A DNA stretch of 64,000 nucleotides from Jaltomata sinuosa (lineage: Eukaryota; Streptophyta; Magnoliopsida; Solanales; Solanaceae), in the NCBI GenBank assembly GCA_003996215.1, contig QJPP01003517.1, forward strand, positions 124,001 through 188,000, read 5' to 3'. A program made the translations under genes and the position numbers. Below the pieces are notes generated by a model, which saw nothing but the letters and a program-made list of their open reading frames with translations, searched no databases and was not told the origin of the DNA. Below are positions 34,714-46,800 of the stretch, piece by piece (the first letter of the stretch is position 1; the number at the start of each line of letters is the position of its first letter).

Positions 34714-34718
34714 ACTAC
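34714..34718. other. Target-site duplication ACTAC, right
   Basis: Directly follows the 3' LTR and matches 29692-29696. Confidence 0.92.
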
Positions 34719-35437
34719 TACTAGGATAACTTTGCCTAGGAAGATATTATAATGTAATACAACTAAAGGGCGAGTTTCATAAAATATTTTTAAAAATTAT
34801 TATGTTTGGTTGATTAAAATAATTTTTTAAAGTTTGGTTGGTCAAAATATTTTAAAAAATATTTTCTCTATAAAAATAAGTTCATTAAAAATTAGAAAAA
34901 TAAATTTTCTATGGAATAGGAAAAATAAATTTCATAAGTAACATTCTAAAACATATTGTTTCATTCACCAACCCCCACCCCTGGATACCCCTTGACCACC
35001 CAACCCTATCAATCATCATCATAAGTATTTTCTTAATTACATAAAAATGCACTTGTAATAATATTTTTGTACTTATCAAATACTAAAAATAAATAAGAAA
35101 TTTCTTATTTTCTTTAAAAAAAAATCAAAAAACATTTTCCTTCGTACCAAATACACCCTAGAAGTGGAATTTTTTTTTGGCATTCTAGTTACTCAACAAG
35201 CTAGAAAAGGTAGATTTAATTTTGACACACAAACATAAAATCATAAGTCAACAACTAGCAATCTTGAGTACAATAGTAGTATAAAAGAAAATACAAATAC
35301 AAACTATTACAAATTATTTAGCTATTAATGCATGAATATTCAGGCTTAGTTATATATAGATTTCATCAAACAAAGGGCAGGGCACATGCATGATATATAT
35401 ACAAACAAACATGGCCTATAAACAATAAGCCCCTAAT

Positions 35438-35836
35438 TCAGTAAAAGGACTTCATGGACATCCATTTAGTACGATTAAACTTATCATGCTTCCATTTGAT
35501 GAAATCATTTGCTTCGGCATCAACATCTTCTTCTTCCTCATACGCTAATTTTCCATAACTATTCTCCTCTCGATCAACACATTCGTTGCTATTCCATGGA
35601 TAATCTGGCCTTTCCTTGGTGACATTGATCATTTCTTTTTCGGGCTGCCTAAAAGCCTCGAATCCATTCGATATGTAACGAATACTTGGATATGGAGGAA
35701 CATCAATTAGTTTATGCACCTTGAATTCCTCCTTATTCTTGGAAGAATTGTCTCTCTCAAAATGGTGGTTTGTTTGTTTGTGCATAGTTGTGTATGGTTG
35801 ATAAATATGATATTGATCCGAGGATCTGTGAGTCAT
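35438..35836 (-). CDS. Small DUF761-like protein, copy 2a
   Basis: A 132-codon frame from ATG at 35836 to TGA at 35438. The N-terminal third is polar and His/Asn-rich (MTHRSSDQYHIYQPYT); the middle has VHKLIDVPPYPSIRY; the C-terminus has an acidic run and then DVDAEANDFIKWKHDKF. The last motif resembles the C-terminal DUF761 motif of plant proteins (acidic residues, then xxAxxFIxxF); this match is tentative. A TATA box lies 80 bases upstream and a CAAACAATTC-type leader precedes the ATG. The ORF at 35833-36024 on the same strand overlaps promoter and leader and is unlikely to be translated. It differs from copy 3 by one residue (Ile for Thr in RYISN). Confidence 0.6.
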   Translation of the reverse strand: MTHRSSDQYHIYQPYTTMHKQTNHHFERDNSSKNKEEFKVHKLIDVPPYPSIRYISNGFEAFRQPEKEMINVTKERPDYPWNSNECVDREENSYGKLAYEEEEDVDAEANDFIKWKHDKFNRTKWMSMKSFY

Positions 35837-35914
35837 TTTTTTTTGTAGCTAAAGAAGTTGTAAAGAGAATTGTTTGTGAATGATGATATGATATTGTGCT
35901 TTTTATCTATAGGA

Positions 35915-35923
35915 TATTTATAG
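35915..35923 (-). promoter_or_regulatory. TATA box of copy 2a
   Basis: CTATAAATA on the minus strand, about 80 bases before the ATG at 35836, with an AC-rich leader between. Identical in position in all copies. Confidence 0.5.
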
Positions 35924-36963
35924 TTTAGTTCTTGTAGAAAAAATGAGGGAGAATCTAATACCATTTGCTTTTGAATGGGAAGATTGGTCCTAATTTCTGG
36001 TGCAAAATGCCCTTTGGGCTCCACTCCTTTATTCCCTTTGCTTTTAGCGTACTTTAGTACATGGTGACTCTACTGTCGTATGCCCACTTTAGATAAGGAT
36101 TAGTTAACTTATGTACAATGACAACATCATCATAGTTTAACTTGTTATAATTGATTTAATTGTTTATTTTTCAGGTTACTAATCTCAATTTTTTATGGGT
36201 AAAAGGTGTGCTTGATATAGAAGAAAATATTTTTTGAAAATTATTTTTTCTATTTTATCATCCTCGTTTGGTTAAAAGTTTTGAAAAATATTTTCTTTAA
36301 GAAAAAAAACTATTTGAAAATAAGGAAAATGACTTTAAGTAGGAAAAACAAGTGACGTTGTTTTCATGAAAACATTTTCCTCCATACTGAACAAACCCAA
36401 AGTTGTTATGTATAGTTTACTTTATCCTTATTTTCAATTTGTTTGTCTTAGCAAATTAGGTATGCAGTTTAAAAAAAAAACTTTTAAATCTTGTAATTTT
36501 AAACTAATTAAGATGTGTGTAATGTATTATAATATTTTTTGAATCTTGTGTTTTTAAATAGGTTATGTAAAATTTTGGGCGTAAAGAGTTACTAAGTATA
36601 GAAAATAACTTTGTTTTTAAAACAAACTAAAAAGGAAAGTAACACAAATAAATTGAAACGAAAGATATATCTTTTAGATGTTCGACTTGATAATTTAAGA
36701 GTTCTTTTACAATATTTTAGAGAATACAACTTAGAACTATTCTTTAATATAAGTCAACAACTAGCAATCTTGAGTACAATAATAATATAAAAGAAAATAC
36801 AAATACAAACTATTACAAATTATTTAGCTATTAATGCATGAATAGCTATTAATGCATGAATATTCAGGCTTAGTTATATATAGATATCATCAAACAAGGG
36901 GCAGGGCGCATGCATGATACATATATACAAATAAACATGGTCTATAAACAATAAGAGCCTAAT

Positions 36964-37362
36964 TCAGTAAAAGGACTTCATGGACATCCATTTAGTACGA
37001 TTAAACTTATCATGCTTCCATTTAATGAAATCATTTGCTTCGGCATCAACATCTTCTTCTTCCTCATACGCTAATTTTCCATTACTATTCTCCTCTCGAT
37101 CAACATATTTGTTGCTATTCCATGGATAATCTGGCCTTTCCTTGGTGACATTGATCATTTCTTTTTCGGGCTGCCTAAAAGCCCCGAATCCATTCGATGT
37201 GTAACGAATACTTGGATATGGAGGAACATCAATTAGTTTATGCACCTTGAATTCCTTCTTATTCTTGGAAGAATTATCTCTCTCAAAATGGTGGTTTGTT
37301 TGTTTGTGCATAATTGTGTATGGTTGATAAATATGATATTGATCCGAGGATCTGTGAGTCAT
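36964..37362 (-). CDS. Small DUF761-like protein, copy 2b
   Basis: A 132-codon frame equivalent to copies 2a and 3, with six amino-acid differences from 2a (for example FGAF for FEAF and NKY for NEC). The C-terminal DVDAEANDFIKWKHDKF motif is unchanged. Here the frame also stays open upstream to 37638 (224 codons) because the A run before the ATG is one base longer; the TATA box at 37442-37450 argues that the start is still the ATG at 37362. Confidence 0.55.
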   Translation of the reverse strand: MTHRSSDQYHIYQPYTIMHKQTNHHFERDNSSKNKKEFKVHKLIDVPPYPSIRYTSNGFGAFRQPEKEMINVTKERPDYPWNSNKYVDREENSNGKLAYEEEEDVDAEANDFIKWKHDKFNRTKWMSMKSFY

Positions 37363-37441
37363 TTTTTTTTTGTAGCAAAAGAAGTTGTAAAGAGAATTAT
37401 TTGTGAATGATGATATGATATTGTGCTTTTTATGTATAGGA

Positions 37442-37450
37442 TATTTATAG
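37442..37450 (-). promoter_or_regulatory. TATA box of copy 2b
   Basis: CTATAAATA on the minus strand, 80 bases upstream of the ATG at 37362. Confidence 0.5.
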
Positions 37451-38749
37451 TTTAGTTCTTGTATTAAAAATGAGGGAGAATCTAATACCATTTGCTTTTG
37501 AATGGGAAGATTGGTCCTAATTTTTGGTGCAAAATGCCCTTTGGGCTCCACTCCTTTATTCCGCTCATTTTCCAGCATTCCTTTCAATTCTTTCAAGGAG
37601 ATGGAATATTCACAAAGCACGTGCATCCGAATAGTCATCCCTTTGCTTTTAGCGTACTTTGGTACATGGTGACTCTACTGTCGTATGCCCGTTTTAGATA
37701 AGGATTAGTTAACTTATGTACAATGACAACATCATCATAGTTTAACTTGTTATAATTGATGTAATTGTTTATTTTTCAGGTTACTAATCTCAATTTTTTA
37801 TGGGTAAAAGGTGTGCTTGATATAGAGGAAAATATTTTCTGAAAAATATTTTTTCTATTTTATCATGTTCGTTTGGTTAAATGTTTTGAAAAATATTTTC
37901 TGTAAGAAAACAAACTATTTGAAAAAAAGGAAAATGACTTTATGTAGGAAAAACAAGTGACGTTGTTTTCATGAAAACATTTTCCTCCATACCGGACAAA
38001 CCCAAAGTTGTTATGTATAGTTAACTTTATCCTTATTTTAAATTTGTTTGTCTTAGTTTAATTAGGTATAGAGTTTTAAAAGAAAAAACTTTTAAATCTG
38101 ATAATTTTAAACTAATTAAAATGTGTGTAATGTATTATAATATTTTTTGAATCTTGTATTTTTAAATAGGTTATGTAAAATTTTGGGCGTAAAGAGTTAC
38201 TAAGTATCGAAAATAACTTTCTTTTTAAAACAAACTAAAAAGGAAAGTAACACGAATAAATTGAAACGAAAGATATATCTTTTAGGTGTTCAACTTGATA
38301 ATTTAAGAGTTCTTTTACAATGTTTTAGAGAATACAACTTAAAACTAATCTTTTATGTATTTTTTTTTATTAATAAGTGGAAATTCTATTTTAACCTACA
38401 AAAAAACTTTTGACATTTGCTTTTCTCGGATTCACTCCTTTTCAAAGAAGAATTGTCTATAAATTATTTGCCAAATGTTTGGTGTAATTAAAGAGCTTTT
38501 TGAGGTTGATTCCTTGATCACTTCGAATTCTTTTTTTAGATTTTTTAGAACAAGTGGTAAAGTTTGCACGTGAAAAATATTGACAAATAGTGAAGATTCG
38601 TTATCGATTCATGAGAAAAGGCGATGCTTAGATTCCTTTGGAGACCATTTCCAAGTTGTATACAACCGAATTAAGAGAAAAGCCGCCAAACGGGTCCGAC
38701 GAAATAGTTTTTGACCCAAAATTTTTGCAAGCTTGTAGCCCCTAATTAT

Positions 38750-40152
38750 CAGCGACGAACGGGGAATTTACAAGAATAACCTTAGAGGTGAAGATCTTTT
38801 CTGCTCCTCAACAATTCTCAGTCACTCTTCACACCAAATTATCAGCGAGGAACAGGCGATTTACAAAAATAACCTTGGAGGAAGTCAAAAAGGTAGTTTT
38901 CAATTTGAGTGAGGACAGTGTTAGTAGACCTGATAGTCTAACTGGTAGATTTTATCAATGTTGTTGGGAGATTATTAGTGCATATATACTTAGAATGGTG
39001 CAAGAATTCTTTGATGGGAACACCCTCCCTAAGTCAGTCACTCATACTAAGTTGGTTCTCATACCAAAAAAGGTTAACTTTCAGACCTTCTCTAATATGA
39101 GGCCCATTAGTCTAAGCAACTTCATCAATAAAATATTGTCCAAAATTGTGCATGACAGAATGGAATACTAACTACCTAAGTTGATCTCTTCTAATCAATC
39201 GAGGTTTGTTAAATGTAGAAGTATCATTGAATATATACTTCTAACTCAAGAGATTGTCACTGACATCAGGAAGAGTGTCAAACTTGATATGGCTAGGACC
39301 TATAATAGAGTATCCTGGTTTTTCCTAATAAAAGTGCTGATGAAGATGGGTTTCTTCAATGTTTTTGCAGATATGATTTGGAGGTTGATTGCTAATAATT
39401 GGTATTCAGTGCTCCTTAATGGGAAACCTCATGGTTCCTTTCACTCAACTAGAGGAGTTAAACAAGGAGATTCTCTTTTCTCTACATTATTCATCCTATC
39501 AGCTGAAGTTCTATCCAAAGCCCTCAACTTTTTATTTGAGGATGGGCAGTTTGTAGGTTATGGTTTTCCCAAATAGAGTAAAAACTTAAATCACATTATT
39601 TATGCAGATGATATCATTATTTTTGCATCAGCTCACAAATATTCCTTAGATAAAATCATGACTACTCTACAAGAATATAAAACTGAATCAGGAAAGAAAA
39701 TTAATAAGGATAAGAGTGCTTTTTATTTCCACCAGAATGAGACAGTAGAATTGATACAAATGGTGGAAATTTTTTAGGTATCCCATGGAGAATTTCCCTA
39801 TGATATATCTAAATTGTCCTATCACACATACCAGAAATAGGAAGGAGCATTATACAGACCTAATCAGAAGAGTGAAAGGTAAATTACAAGCTTGAAAAGG
39901 GAACATGATCTCTTATGGTAGTAAGAAAGTTTTGATTATTAGTGTTCTTCAAAGTTTCCTCATTTTGTGGAACATGATCTCTTAAGCTATATATTCTAAG
40001 CTATGATGTAAATTTAGGACACAAAATACATTATGATCTAATATTTTGTGGAACAAGTACTGCAAAAAGCATATTCCAACCATGGTTCATAGAAAGGTGA
40101 ATCTCAAGTGTGGAAGAACATGCTTTCCAATAGAGAGATCATTGAACTCAAT
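38750..40152 (+). pseudogene. LINE reverse transcriptase fragment, unit 2
   Basis: Copy of the unit-1 LINE piece. Open parts are 38788-39171 (EEVKKVVFNLSEDSVSRPDS) and 39181-39576 (FVKCRSIIEYILLTQEIVTD, GVKQGDSLF). YADD is at 39601-39612. It shares the stop at 39169 with unit 1 (21613) but keeps Lys where unit 1 has a stop at 21775. About 170 bp corresponding to roughly 22405-22590 is deleted. It joins the reversed Athila LTR at the same point as in unit 1. Confidence 0.8.
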
Positions 40153-41567
40153 GAAGGTTGGGGTCGATCCCACAGGGAATATGGTAGGACTAGGGTCAGT
40201 TATTTTTATTCGCGCTCTTAGCCATTTATTTCCCTATGAAGGGGGATTTTAATTAACAAGTAATAATTTTAATTCAAATTCGAACAAGTAACAATTTTAA
40301 GAGTTGTAATCAATGAGAGAAGCGACAAGGGTAGTGGTCCCCATGAGATCATAACTTAGTAAGGTATTGTACTTAGTAAACTAGTTTGGTGCTTAGCATG
40401 TAAGATTGGTAAGTTAGGTTCACCTAAATGGTTGATCCCCTAGATAGAAGAATGTCACCACACGCCTTGGTCCGGTTGCGGGTGTATGCTTTACTAACCC
40501 TTACCCTTGATTCCAGATTAGCTATTCCCGAACAAGGTCAAGCTATTAGATGAGGGTTGGTATCCTCAAATCTTCATTGTAAACAACCCTTTTCCCATTC
40601 GTTACCTTCTTGGTCCGGTAAGTAAGAATAAGGTGAGTTCTAACGTTTGCAATCGTTAAAAAGCAATCAAAGCGAAGGGAAGAACAATACATGCATAAAC
40701 ACCGCCCTAGAATTACCAAGTACTTTGCCTACTTCGTTAATCCTTCATAGTTCTCAAAACCCTAGTTATGGATTTAGCTACTCATATTCATAAGTAAACA
40801 ATCAGAAGTTGTTGAAGCATTCATGATCATATACTTACAAAAGAAGTAAAGAAATTCGTAAACTTGAATAATTGAAGAAGAAATCAACAATCAAGAGACA
40901 ATGAATGTGTTAACTCTCAAAACCAAGAACAAATCAATACCAAATGTTTTCGAATATGTTTCCTACAAAATATCGAGCATAAAACATAAAAGAAAACCTA
41001 GGAAAGGTATTTATAGACAACAGAAATCCTATCCTAAACAAACAAGGAAAACTGGAATTGATAACTTTCACGGACACAGTCTACGGTCCGTGGAAACTTC
41101 TACGGCTCGTGGAAGGTCCTCGTGAAACTCAAAGGTTTTGTCATCCTGCAGGTTAACTTCCATGAGTGTCATCCATGACTTATAGACTGAATCACAGCTC
41201 GTGGTATGACCTCGTGAATCTCAGAACCTTTTCTCCTTTTCTGATCAGGTTCTACGAATAGGTATGACGACTCGTGAAAAGGTCCATGACCCGTAAAAAC
41301 TTCTCGTAGAACTTAGGCTTCAGGTACCTTTGCAGAAATCTTTCCATGACTGACTTCCCCAACTCGTGGATGCATTCACGACTCATAGAGTTGAGTCGTG
41401 GAAGCCAGTTTCAGCCAAATTTGAAGTCACTTTTCTGTACTTAGCTCCCAAACTATGTTTTCTTGCACAATACTCAAAAACACATCAAAATTACTTAAAA
41501 TCGCTAAAGAACATACTCCAATTCCAAGTCTTAAGCGTCGAAAATGTCGCAAAACCATGTCACATCA
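40153..41567 (-). repeat. Reversed Athila LTR fragment, unit 2
   Basis: Copy of 22759-24172, with the TGATGTG start at 41567 and the same 3' truncation at AAGGTTGGGGTCGATCC. Confidence 0.75.
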
Positions 41568-41624
41568 ACCGCACACCACTTTGTTCAAAATCTTGTTCAT
41601 TTTTGCATCCTAAAATTACTTAGC

Positions 41625-43080
41625 CTTGATTTTATCAAGAAATGTTGACCTTACCTCCACACTATCCGACACTCCACCCTTTTGAGATACTCCAAACTAC
41701 ATAAACCGCGTTTCTAGAGTTTGGATCTCTCTAGACAAAGGTCGCCTCATCACTCTCAAACAAGCCAAACTGCCCATACTTGTACACTTTTGGCTTAATG
41801 CGGCTGCCACCACATTGGCCATCCCCGAATGATATTGGATGGTTACATCATAATTTTTCAGTAACTCCATCTATTTCCTCTACCTGAAATTCAATTCCCT
41901 TTGAGTGAAAATATGCTATACAATGTGATGGTCTGTGACTACCTCAACTTAACACCATAAAGGTAGTGTCTCCATATCTTAAGTGCAAAAACCACTGCGG
42001 CCAACTCCAAGTCATGAGTTGGATAATTATTCTCATGAGGCTTCAACTGCCTTGAAACATAGGCAATCACATTCATGTTCTGCATCAACACAACACCCAA
42101 GCAAAACGTGAAGCATCACAAAATACAATAAAAACCTTACCTTCAATCGGCAAAGCAAGGATGGGAGTTGTGGTCAAAAGAGACTTGAGCTTTTGAAAGC
42201 TTTCTTCACACTTGTCAGGCTACACAAATGGTACCTCTTTCTATGTCAGTCTTTTCAAGTGAGTACCAATGGAGGCGAAGTTCTTGACAAATCTCCGATA
42301 ATAGCTAGCCAATCCCACAAAGCTCCAAATTTTAGTCACTGAGTTACGCCGATCCCTGCTCTTAACAACCTCAATCTTCTAGGGATCTACCATCACCCCA
42401 TTTTCAGAAACCACATGCCCCAAAAAGAGTACCAAAGATATCCAAAACTCACATTAAGAGAATTTAGCTTAAAGCTTCTTCTCCTTCAAAATAATCAGGA
42501 CTATGCATAAGTGACCTGCATCTTCCTTCCTACTCTTGGACTAAACCAAACTGTCTTCAATAACATAATCACAAATGAATCCAAGAAAGATTTGAAACTA
42601 TCATTCATCAAACTCATTAATGTTGCCGGCGCATTAGTCAACCCAAAGGACATCACTAAGAATTCATAATATCCATGACGAGTCCTGAAAGCTGCTTTGG
42701 GTATACCCTCAGGACAAATCTTTAACTGGTGATACTCTGAACTCAAATCCATCTTGGAAAATATTGAAGCACAATGCAACTGGTCAAATAAATCATCTAT
42801 TTGAGGGAAAGGGTACATATTTGTAATGGTAACTTTACTCAACTATCGGTAGTCTATACATATTCTCATGCTACCATCTTTTTTCTTAACAAAAAAAATA
42901 CTGGAGCACTCAAAGGAGAAACACTCGGACGAATGAATCCTTATCAAGTAACTCCTGCAACTAATTCCTAAGCCCTCTCAACTCAGAGGAAGCCATTCAA
43001 TAGGAAGGGATAGAAATTGGGTGAGTACTCAACTTCAAATCACTGCAAAAGTCAATATCTTGATCAATATAGGGGGATGA
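41625..43080 (-). pseudogene. Tekay-like gypsy pol fragment, unit 2
   Basis: Copy of 24215-25690. The best open piece (42501-42842) shows RT blocks VTITNMYPFPQIDDLFDQLH, SSEYHQLKICPEGIPKAAF and MSFGLTNAPATLMSLMN. The position of the catalytic DD reads FVIMLLKTVWF because of a frameshift, so it is inactive. RNase H and tail follow towards 41625 with many stops. Confidence 0.78.
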
Positions 43081-43194
43081 CAAAACTAGTAATCCAAAAT
43101 ACGAGTTTTATGTTTCTGACTTCTCCTCTTCAGTGGCAAAAAGGACGAGGCTTACTTCAAAAATCCTTCTAGGGTGTCTCATGGACAGGAAGCA

Positions 43195-43322
43195 ATGGAA
43201 AGGAGAGATTTTAACTCATATGGAGTAAAACCCACTGATTCTATGCTTAATTATCATCAGGATTTGCCTCCACAGAGCCAAACCTCATGTTCAGACTTCT
43301 ATAGTAGCTTCTTGGCATCCAG
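43195..43322 (+). pseudogene. Exon-like fragment a, unit 2
   Basis: Same length as 25800-25927 and open: MERRDFNSYGVKPTDSMLN, then DLPPQSQTSCSDFYSSF. Followed by GTAGGC. Unidentified. Confidence 0.35.
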
Positions 43323-43508
43323 GTAGGCTAGATTTAATTGAGTAGATTAGACTCGAGTTGAAATACATGACATGATGTAGATTGACAAGGGATTGTATAC
43401 TTAGGCCCTCGGGCATGGAGTATGGGTGGATAAAATATATTTAACCAACGATACATGTTTTGACAATTTTTTAATAACATTGTATTGTCGTTCTCCATTT
43501 TGTTGCAG

Positions 43509-43570
43509 TACTCCAACATCACTGATATAGTTAGCAATTTGCTTCATTCTTTATCCCTTTTAGATGACAG
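43509..43570 (+). pseudogene. Exon-like fragment b, unit 2
   Basis: Bounded by TGTTGCAG and GTCTAT, reading YSNITDIVSNLLHSLSLLDD. Copy of 26114-26175. Confidence 0.35.
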
Positions 43571-43751
43571 GTCTATTTTTAAATTTTCATTGTAGTGTAT
43601 CTTCACTTTTTCACTTTTGTTCGTCAAAATTTGATGAGTAAATTAAATTTTTATCAAAAATTTTGATATGATAATCTTATAGAGGTTATGCCAGTAGTTA
43701 AGGGGCAGCTATCATTCATGAGGTACACAAAGTTATGCAACAGGTTTAATG

Positions 43752-43753
<2 letters not shown>

Positions 43754-43787
<34 letters not shown>
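43754..43787. repeat. TA microsatellite
   Basis: Seventeen TA units here against five at the same place in unit 1 (26361-26370). Confidence 0.9.
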
Positions 43788-43792
<5 letters not shown>

Positions 43793-43897
43793 GAATCCTC
43801 ATTCTGATGACATGGCACAACAACAAATAAGGAAATCCCTTTTTCTATTTTTGCAAATTTTCCCTCCTTATTCCCCTCGCTAAATCTCCATCAACAG

Positions 43898-44180
43898 GTG
43901 CGCCATACACCATTACACAATACAATGCTACACCCCTTACATGCTTTTCACCTTATTTTTCTTCGAACCCTATCAACATCCCTCCTCAACTCCCTGATTC
44001 AACCTTTACGGACTTCTATGCTTGAGAATTACACTTTAACTTCGGACGCTTTGGCTTTCTGCAACACTCCGCCAATAGATGCTTCGCTAGAAACAGATTG
44101 CTTAATAGAGAACAATTACTTTCCACCATCGCCTTCGAGGTCCTCCGACACTCCTTTGAGACTCACTTCTCTCCAACCAG
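43898..44180 (+). pseudogene. Exon-like fragment c, unit 2
   Basis: Copy of 26479-26761, same 283-base length and same flanking AG and GT. A further TGA in the first-half frame (TATGCTTGAGAA) marks decay. Confidence 0.35.
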
Positions 44181-45650
44181 GTAATATACTTTATACATCA
44201 CTTACACTTCCTCTCCTGTTATATTGTTGACAGTGTTTTTCTCCAAATTAAAATAGAAAATACTCATATTGTTTATGTTACAAGTAATTACGGCCCTATC
44301 TTTTAATAAATCCAGCCATTAATGCACCAACTCCATTTCCTTCTAAGAATACTCAATTAACACACTGAAACAAGGCGAGAAATTAAATTGGTTAACCAGA
44401 TAACTTAAATAGAGGAGTCAGTATTGTTATCCCAAAAACATAAAGAAGACACACTATAATAAGTATAGGGGTTGAACTTGATCTGCAAAGAGCGTATAGA
44501 AGAGGCAAATCCATGGCTATACGATCCACTACTATTCACAGCAACTGCACCAGGAAAGTTCTGTAAGTTTCCAGATTCATCGCATGTTCTACTAAAAAGT
44601 TGCTTTCGGTGGTCAGAAAAGATGAGGCACATCTACTCTAATTATGTTAGGCTTTATAATTGAAGTTAACGTTATTGCCGGCCGTCTTGAGAATTAGAGC
44701 TAAAGCGGCCATTCTAGAAATACCTGTTTTCTCTGTTTATATAACATTTTTTTCAAATCTATTCCATGACTTTTGAATTTTGATTCTCCCCAGTGAAACA
44801 GTTACTTTGATATTTACAACTATAAATTGGAAAGCATTACTTAAGAATACCTTTACTTGAGTTTAGGTTGACCTTAAGGAATTACATGTTTTGCTCTGTT
44901 TATATTAAAATTTTCGGGAGCAATATTCCTTTTAACTGAGGCACTTCTTTCTTACCTATGATCCGCAGCCAGACATTTAACCAGCATGTTATTCAACTAT
45001 ATTAGCATGGCTCTGATGAATGAAACAATTATTTGGATATGTTACACTTCAACCTGAAAATTAGTTCTAGTCAAAAAAATGTTGTTGCCATCTAAACATT
45101 ACAGCATATGTTGGTGTTTAAGAGCCCAGATCCATACCTATAATAGTTTGTTTTGGATTGCCATTCCTAAAATTCACATATTTATACTACCTATTACAAA
45201 AGGTTCTATAAGTATGTTTGAGATTTGTAAACCAGTTTATTTTAACATATTCGGCTCTTACCACTTTCTTGTAACATGTTTAATAGATTTGATATCAGAC
45301 GTTGTTAACAAATTCAAGGCCTCTGCAAATATCACCCCGAGATTAAACTACTACAACAACTTCTCCCTGATTTAGCTAGCCAATCAAACAGGGGGTCCGT
45401 TCTTCTGCAGCCGGACGTGCTGCAATCAGAATGATAAGGACTCTTAAAGGAATAAAGGACACATAACATGTCAACTGCATGTAGATATTTCCATAAATGT
45501 TTGGTAGGTACGTCGTGTATACTCAATTTAATAACCTGTGCGTCCTTATGTATTTTCACCAAGCTCTATCATATTTGAATTGACTATGATGTTTGCCTAT
45601 ATTCAAAATTCACAAATTACTTCTTAACAAACTCACATCAAACTCCCTGT

Positions 45651-45742
45651 GGACCTTTTGTATTTCCATTTATTCAAAGGGCATATGATCAGAATTGGGT
45701 CAAAAGTAAAGGACCTTTTGTATTTCTATTTATTCAAAGGGC
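45651..45742. repeat. Deletion junction with templated filler
   Basis: GGACCTTTTGTATTTC and TATTTATTCAAAGGGC occur at 45651-45682 and again at 45711-45742, an exact 60-base offset with one mismatch. The second copy sits exactly where about 1.05 kb of the unit is missing, followed by GCTAATGACATTAAC. Confidence 0.75.
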
Positions 45743-46800
45743 TAATGACATTAACTAAATTTCGAGCAAAACACTTATTAACAATTTGGTACAGGCATCG
45801 ACATGCAAGCATTATAACTTTTAGTATCATTTTTCATTTACTTAAGTTACTCATATATATAGCTAAAGAAGTTATAAATAATTGGATAATCATCCGCAAA
45901 CTTATGACAACGAAGATTCATTGGCGTACAAAATCAAAAAATTAAAATGGATATTGACGATTGATCATCAATACGGTAATTCCCCACCGCGCGAGGCGCG
46001 GAACCTTACAAAAATAGATTATATTAATCAATAAGGTAATATATCTTATTGACTTTACCCTATGTACAGTATAAACTACTACCAGGATAACTTTGCCTAG
46101 GAAGATATTATAATGTAATATAACTAAAGGGCGAGTTTCATAAAATATTTTTAAAAATTATTATGTTTGGTTGATTAAAATAATTTTTTAAAATTTGGTT
46201 GGTCAAAGTATTTTAAAAAATATTTTCTCTATAAAAATAAGTTCCTTAAAAATCAGAAAAATAAATTTCCTATGGAATAGGAAAAATAAATTTCATAAGT
46301 AACATTCTAAAACTTATTGTTTCATTCACCAACCCCCACCCCTGGATACCCCTTGACCACCCAATCCTATCAATCATCATCATAGTATTTTCTTAAATAC
46401 ATAAAAATGCACTTGTAATAATATTTTTGTACTTATCAAATACTAAAAAATAAATAAGAAATTCCTTATTTTCTTTTAAAAAAAAATTCAAAAAATATTT
46501 TTCATCGTACCAAATACACCCTAGAAGTGGAATTTTTTTTTGGCATTCTAGTTACTCAACAAGCTAGAAAAAGTAGATTTAATTTTGACACACAAACATA
46601 AAATCATAAGTCAACAACTAGCAATCTTGAGTACAATAGTAGTATAAAAGAAAATACAAATACAAACTATTACAAATTATTTAGCTATTAATGCATGAAT
46701 ATTCAGGCTTATTTATATATAGATATCATCAAACAAAGGGCAGGGCACATGCATGATATATATACAAACAAACATGGCCTATAAACAATAAGCCCCTAAT

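Larger units (their letters stand above)
36751..38345. repeat. Second gene-bearing segment of unit 2
   Basis: At 36751 the sequence jumps from the TTCTTTAATATA region back to AAGTCAACAACTAGCAATC, which first occurred at 35245. From there it repeats the gene segment. It contains an extra block at 37561-37640 not seen in the other copies. Diagnostic bases link this copy to unit 1, not to its neighbour. Confidence 0.8.
27778..45194. repeat. Segmental tandem array, unit 2
   Basis: Collinear with unit 1. After removal of the copia element (29697-34713 and one target copy) it is about 12.4 kb; the excess of ~1.5 kb is a second copy of the gene-bearing segment (35245-36750 versus 36751-38345). Other differences are a deletion of about 170 bp in the LINE and a longer TA microsatellite at 43754-43787. 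Confidence 0.85.

Noticed and set aside
35833..36024. 63-codon ORF upstream of small gene copy 2a (also 13297-13488 and 47196-47387)
   Set aside because: It overlaps the TATA box and leader of the small gene and differs in frame from it; best seen as promoter and 5' UTR.
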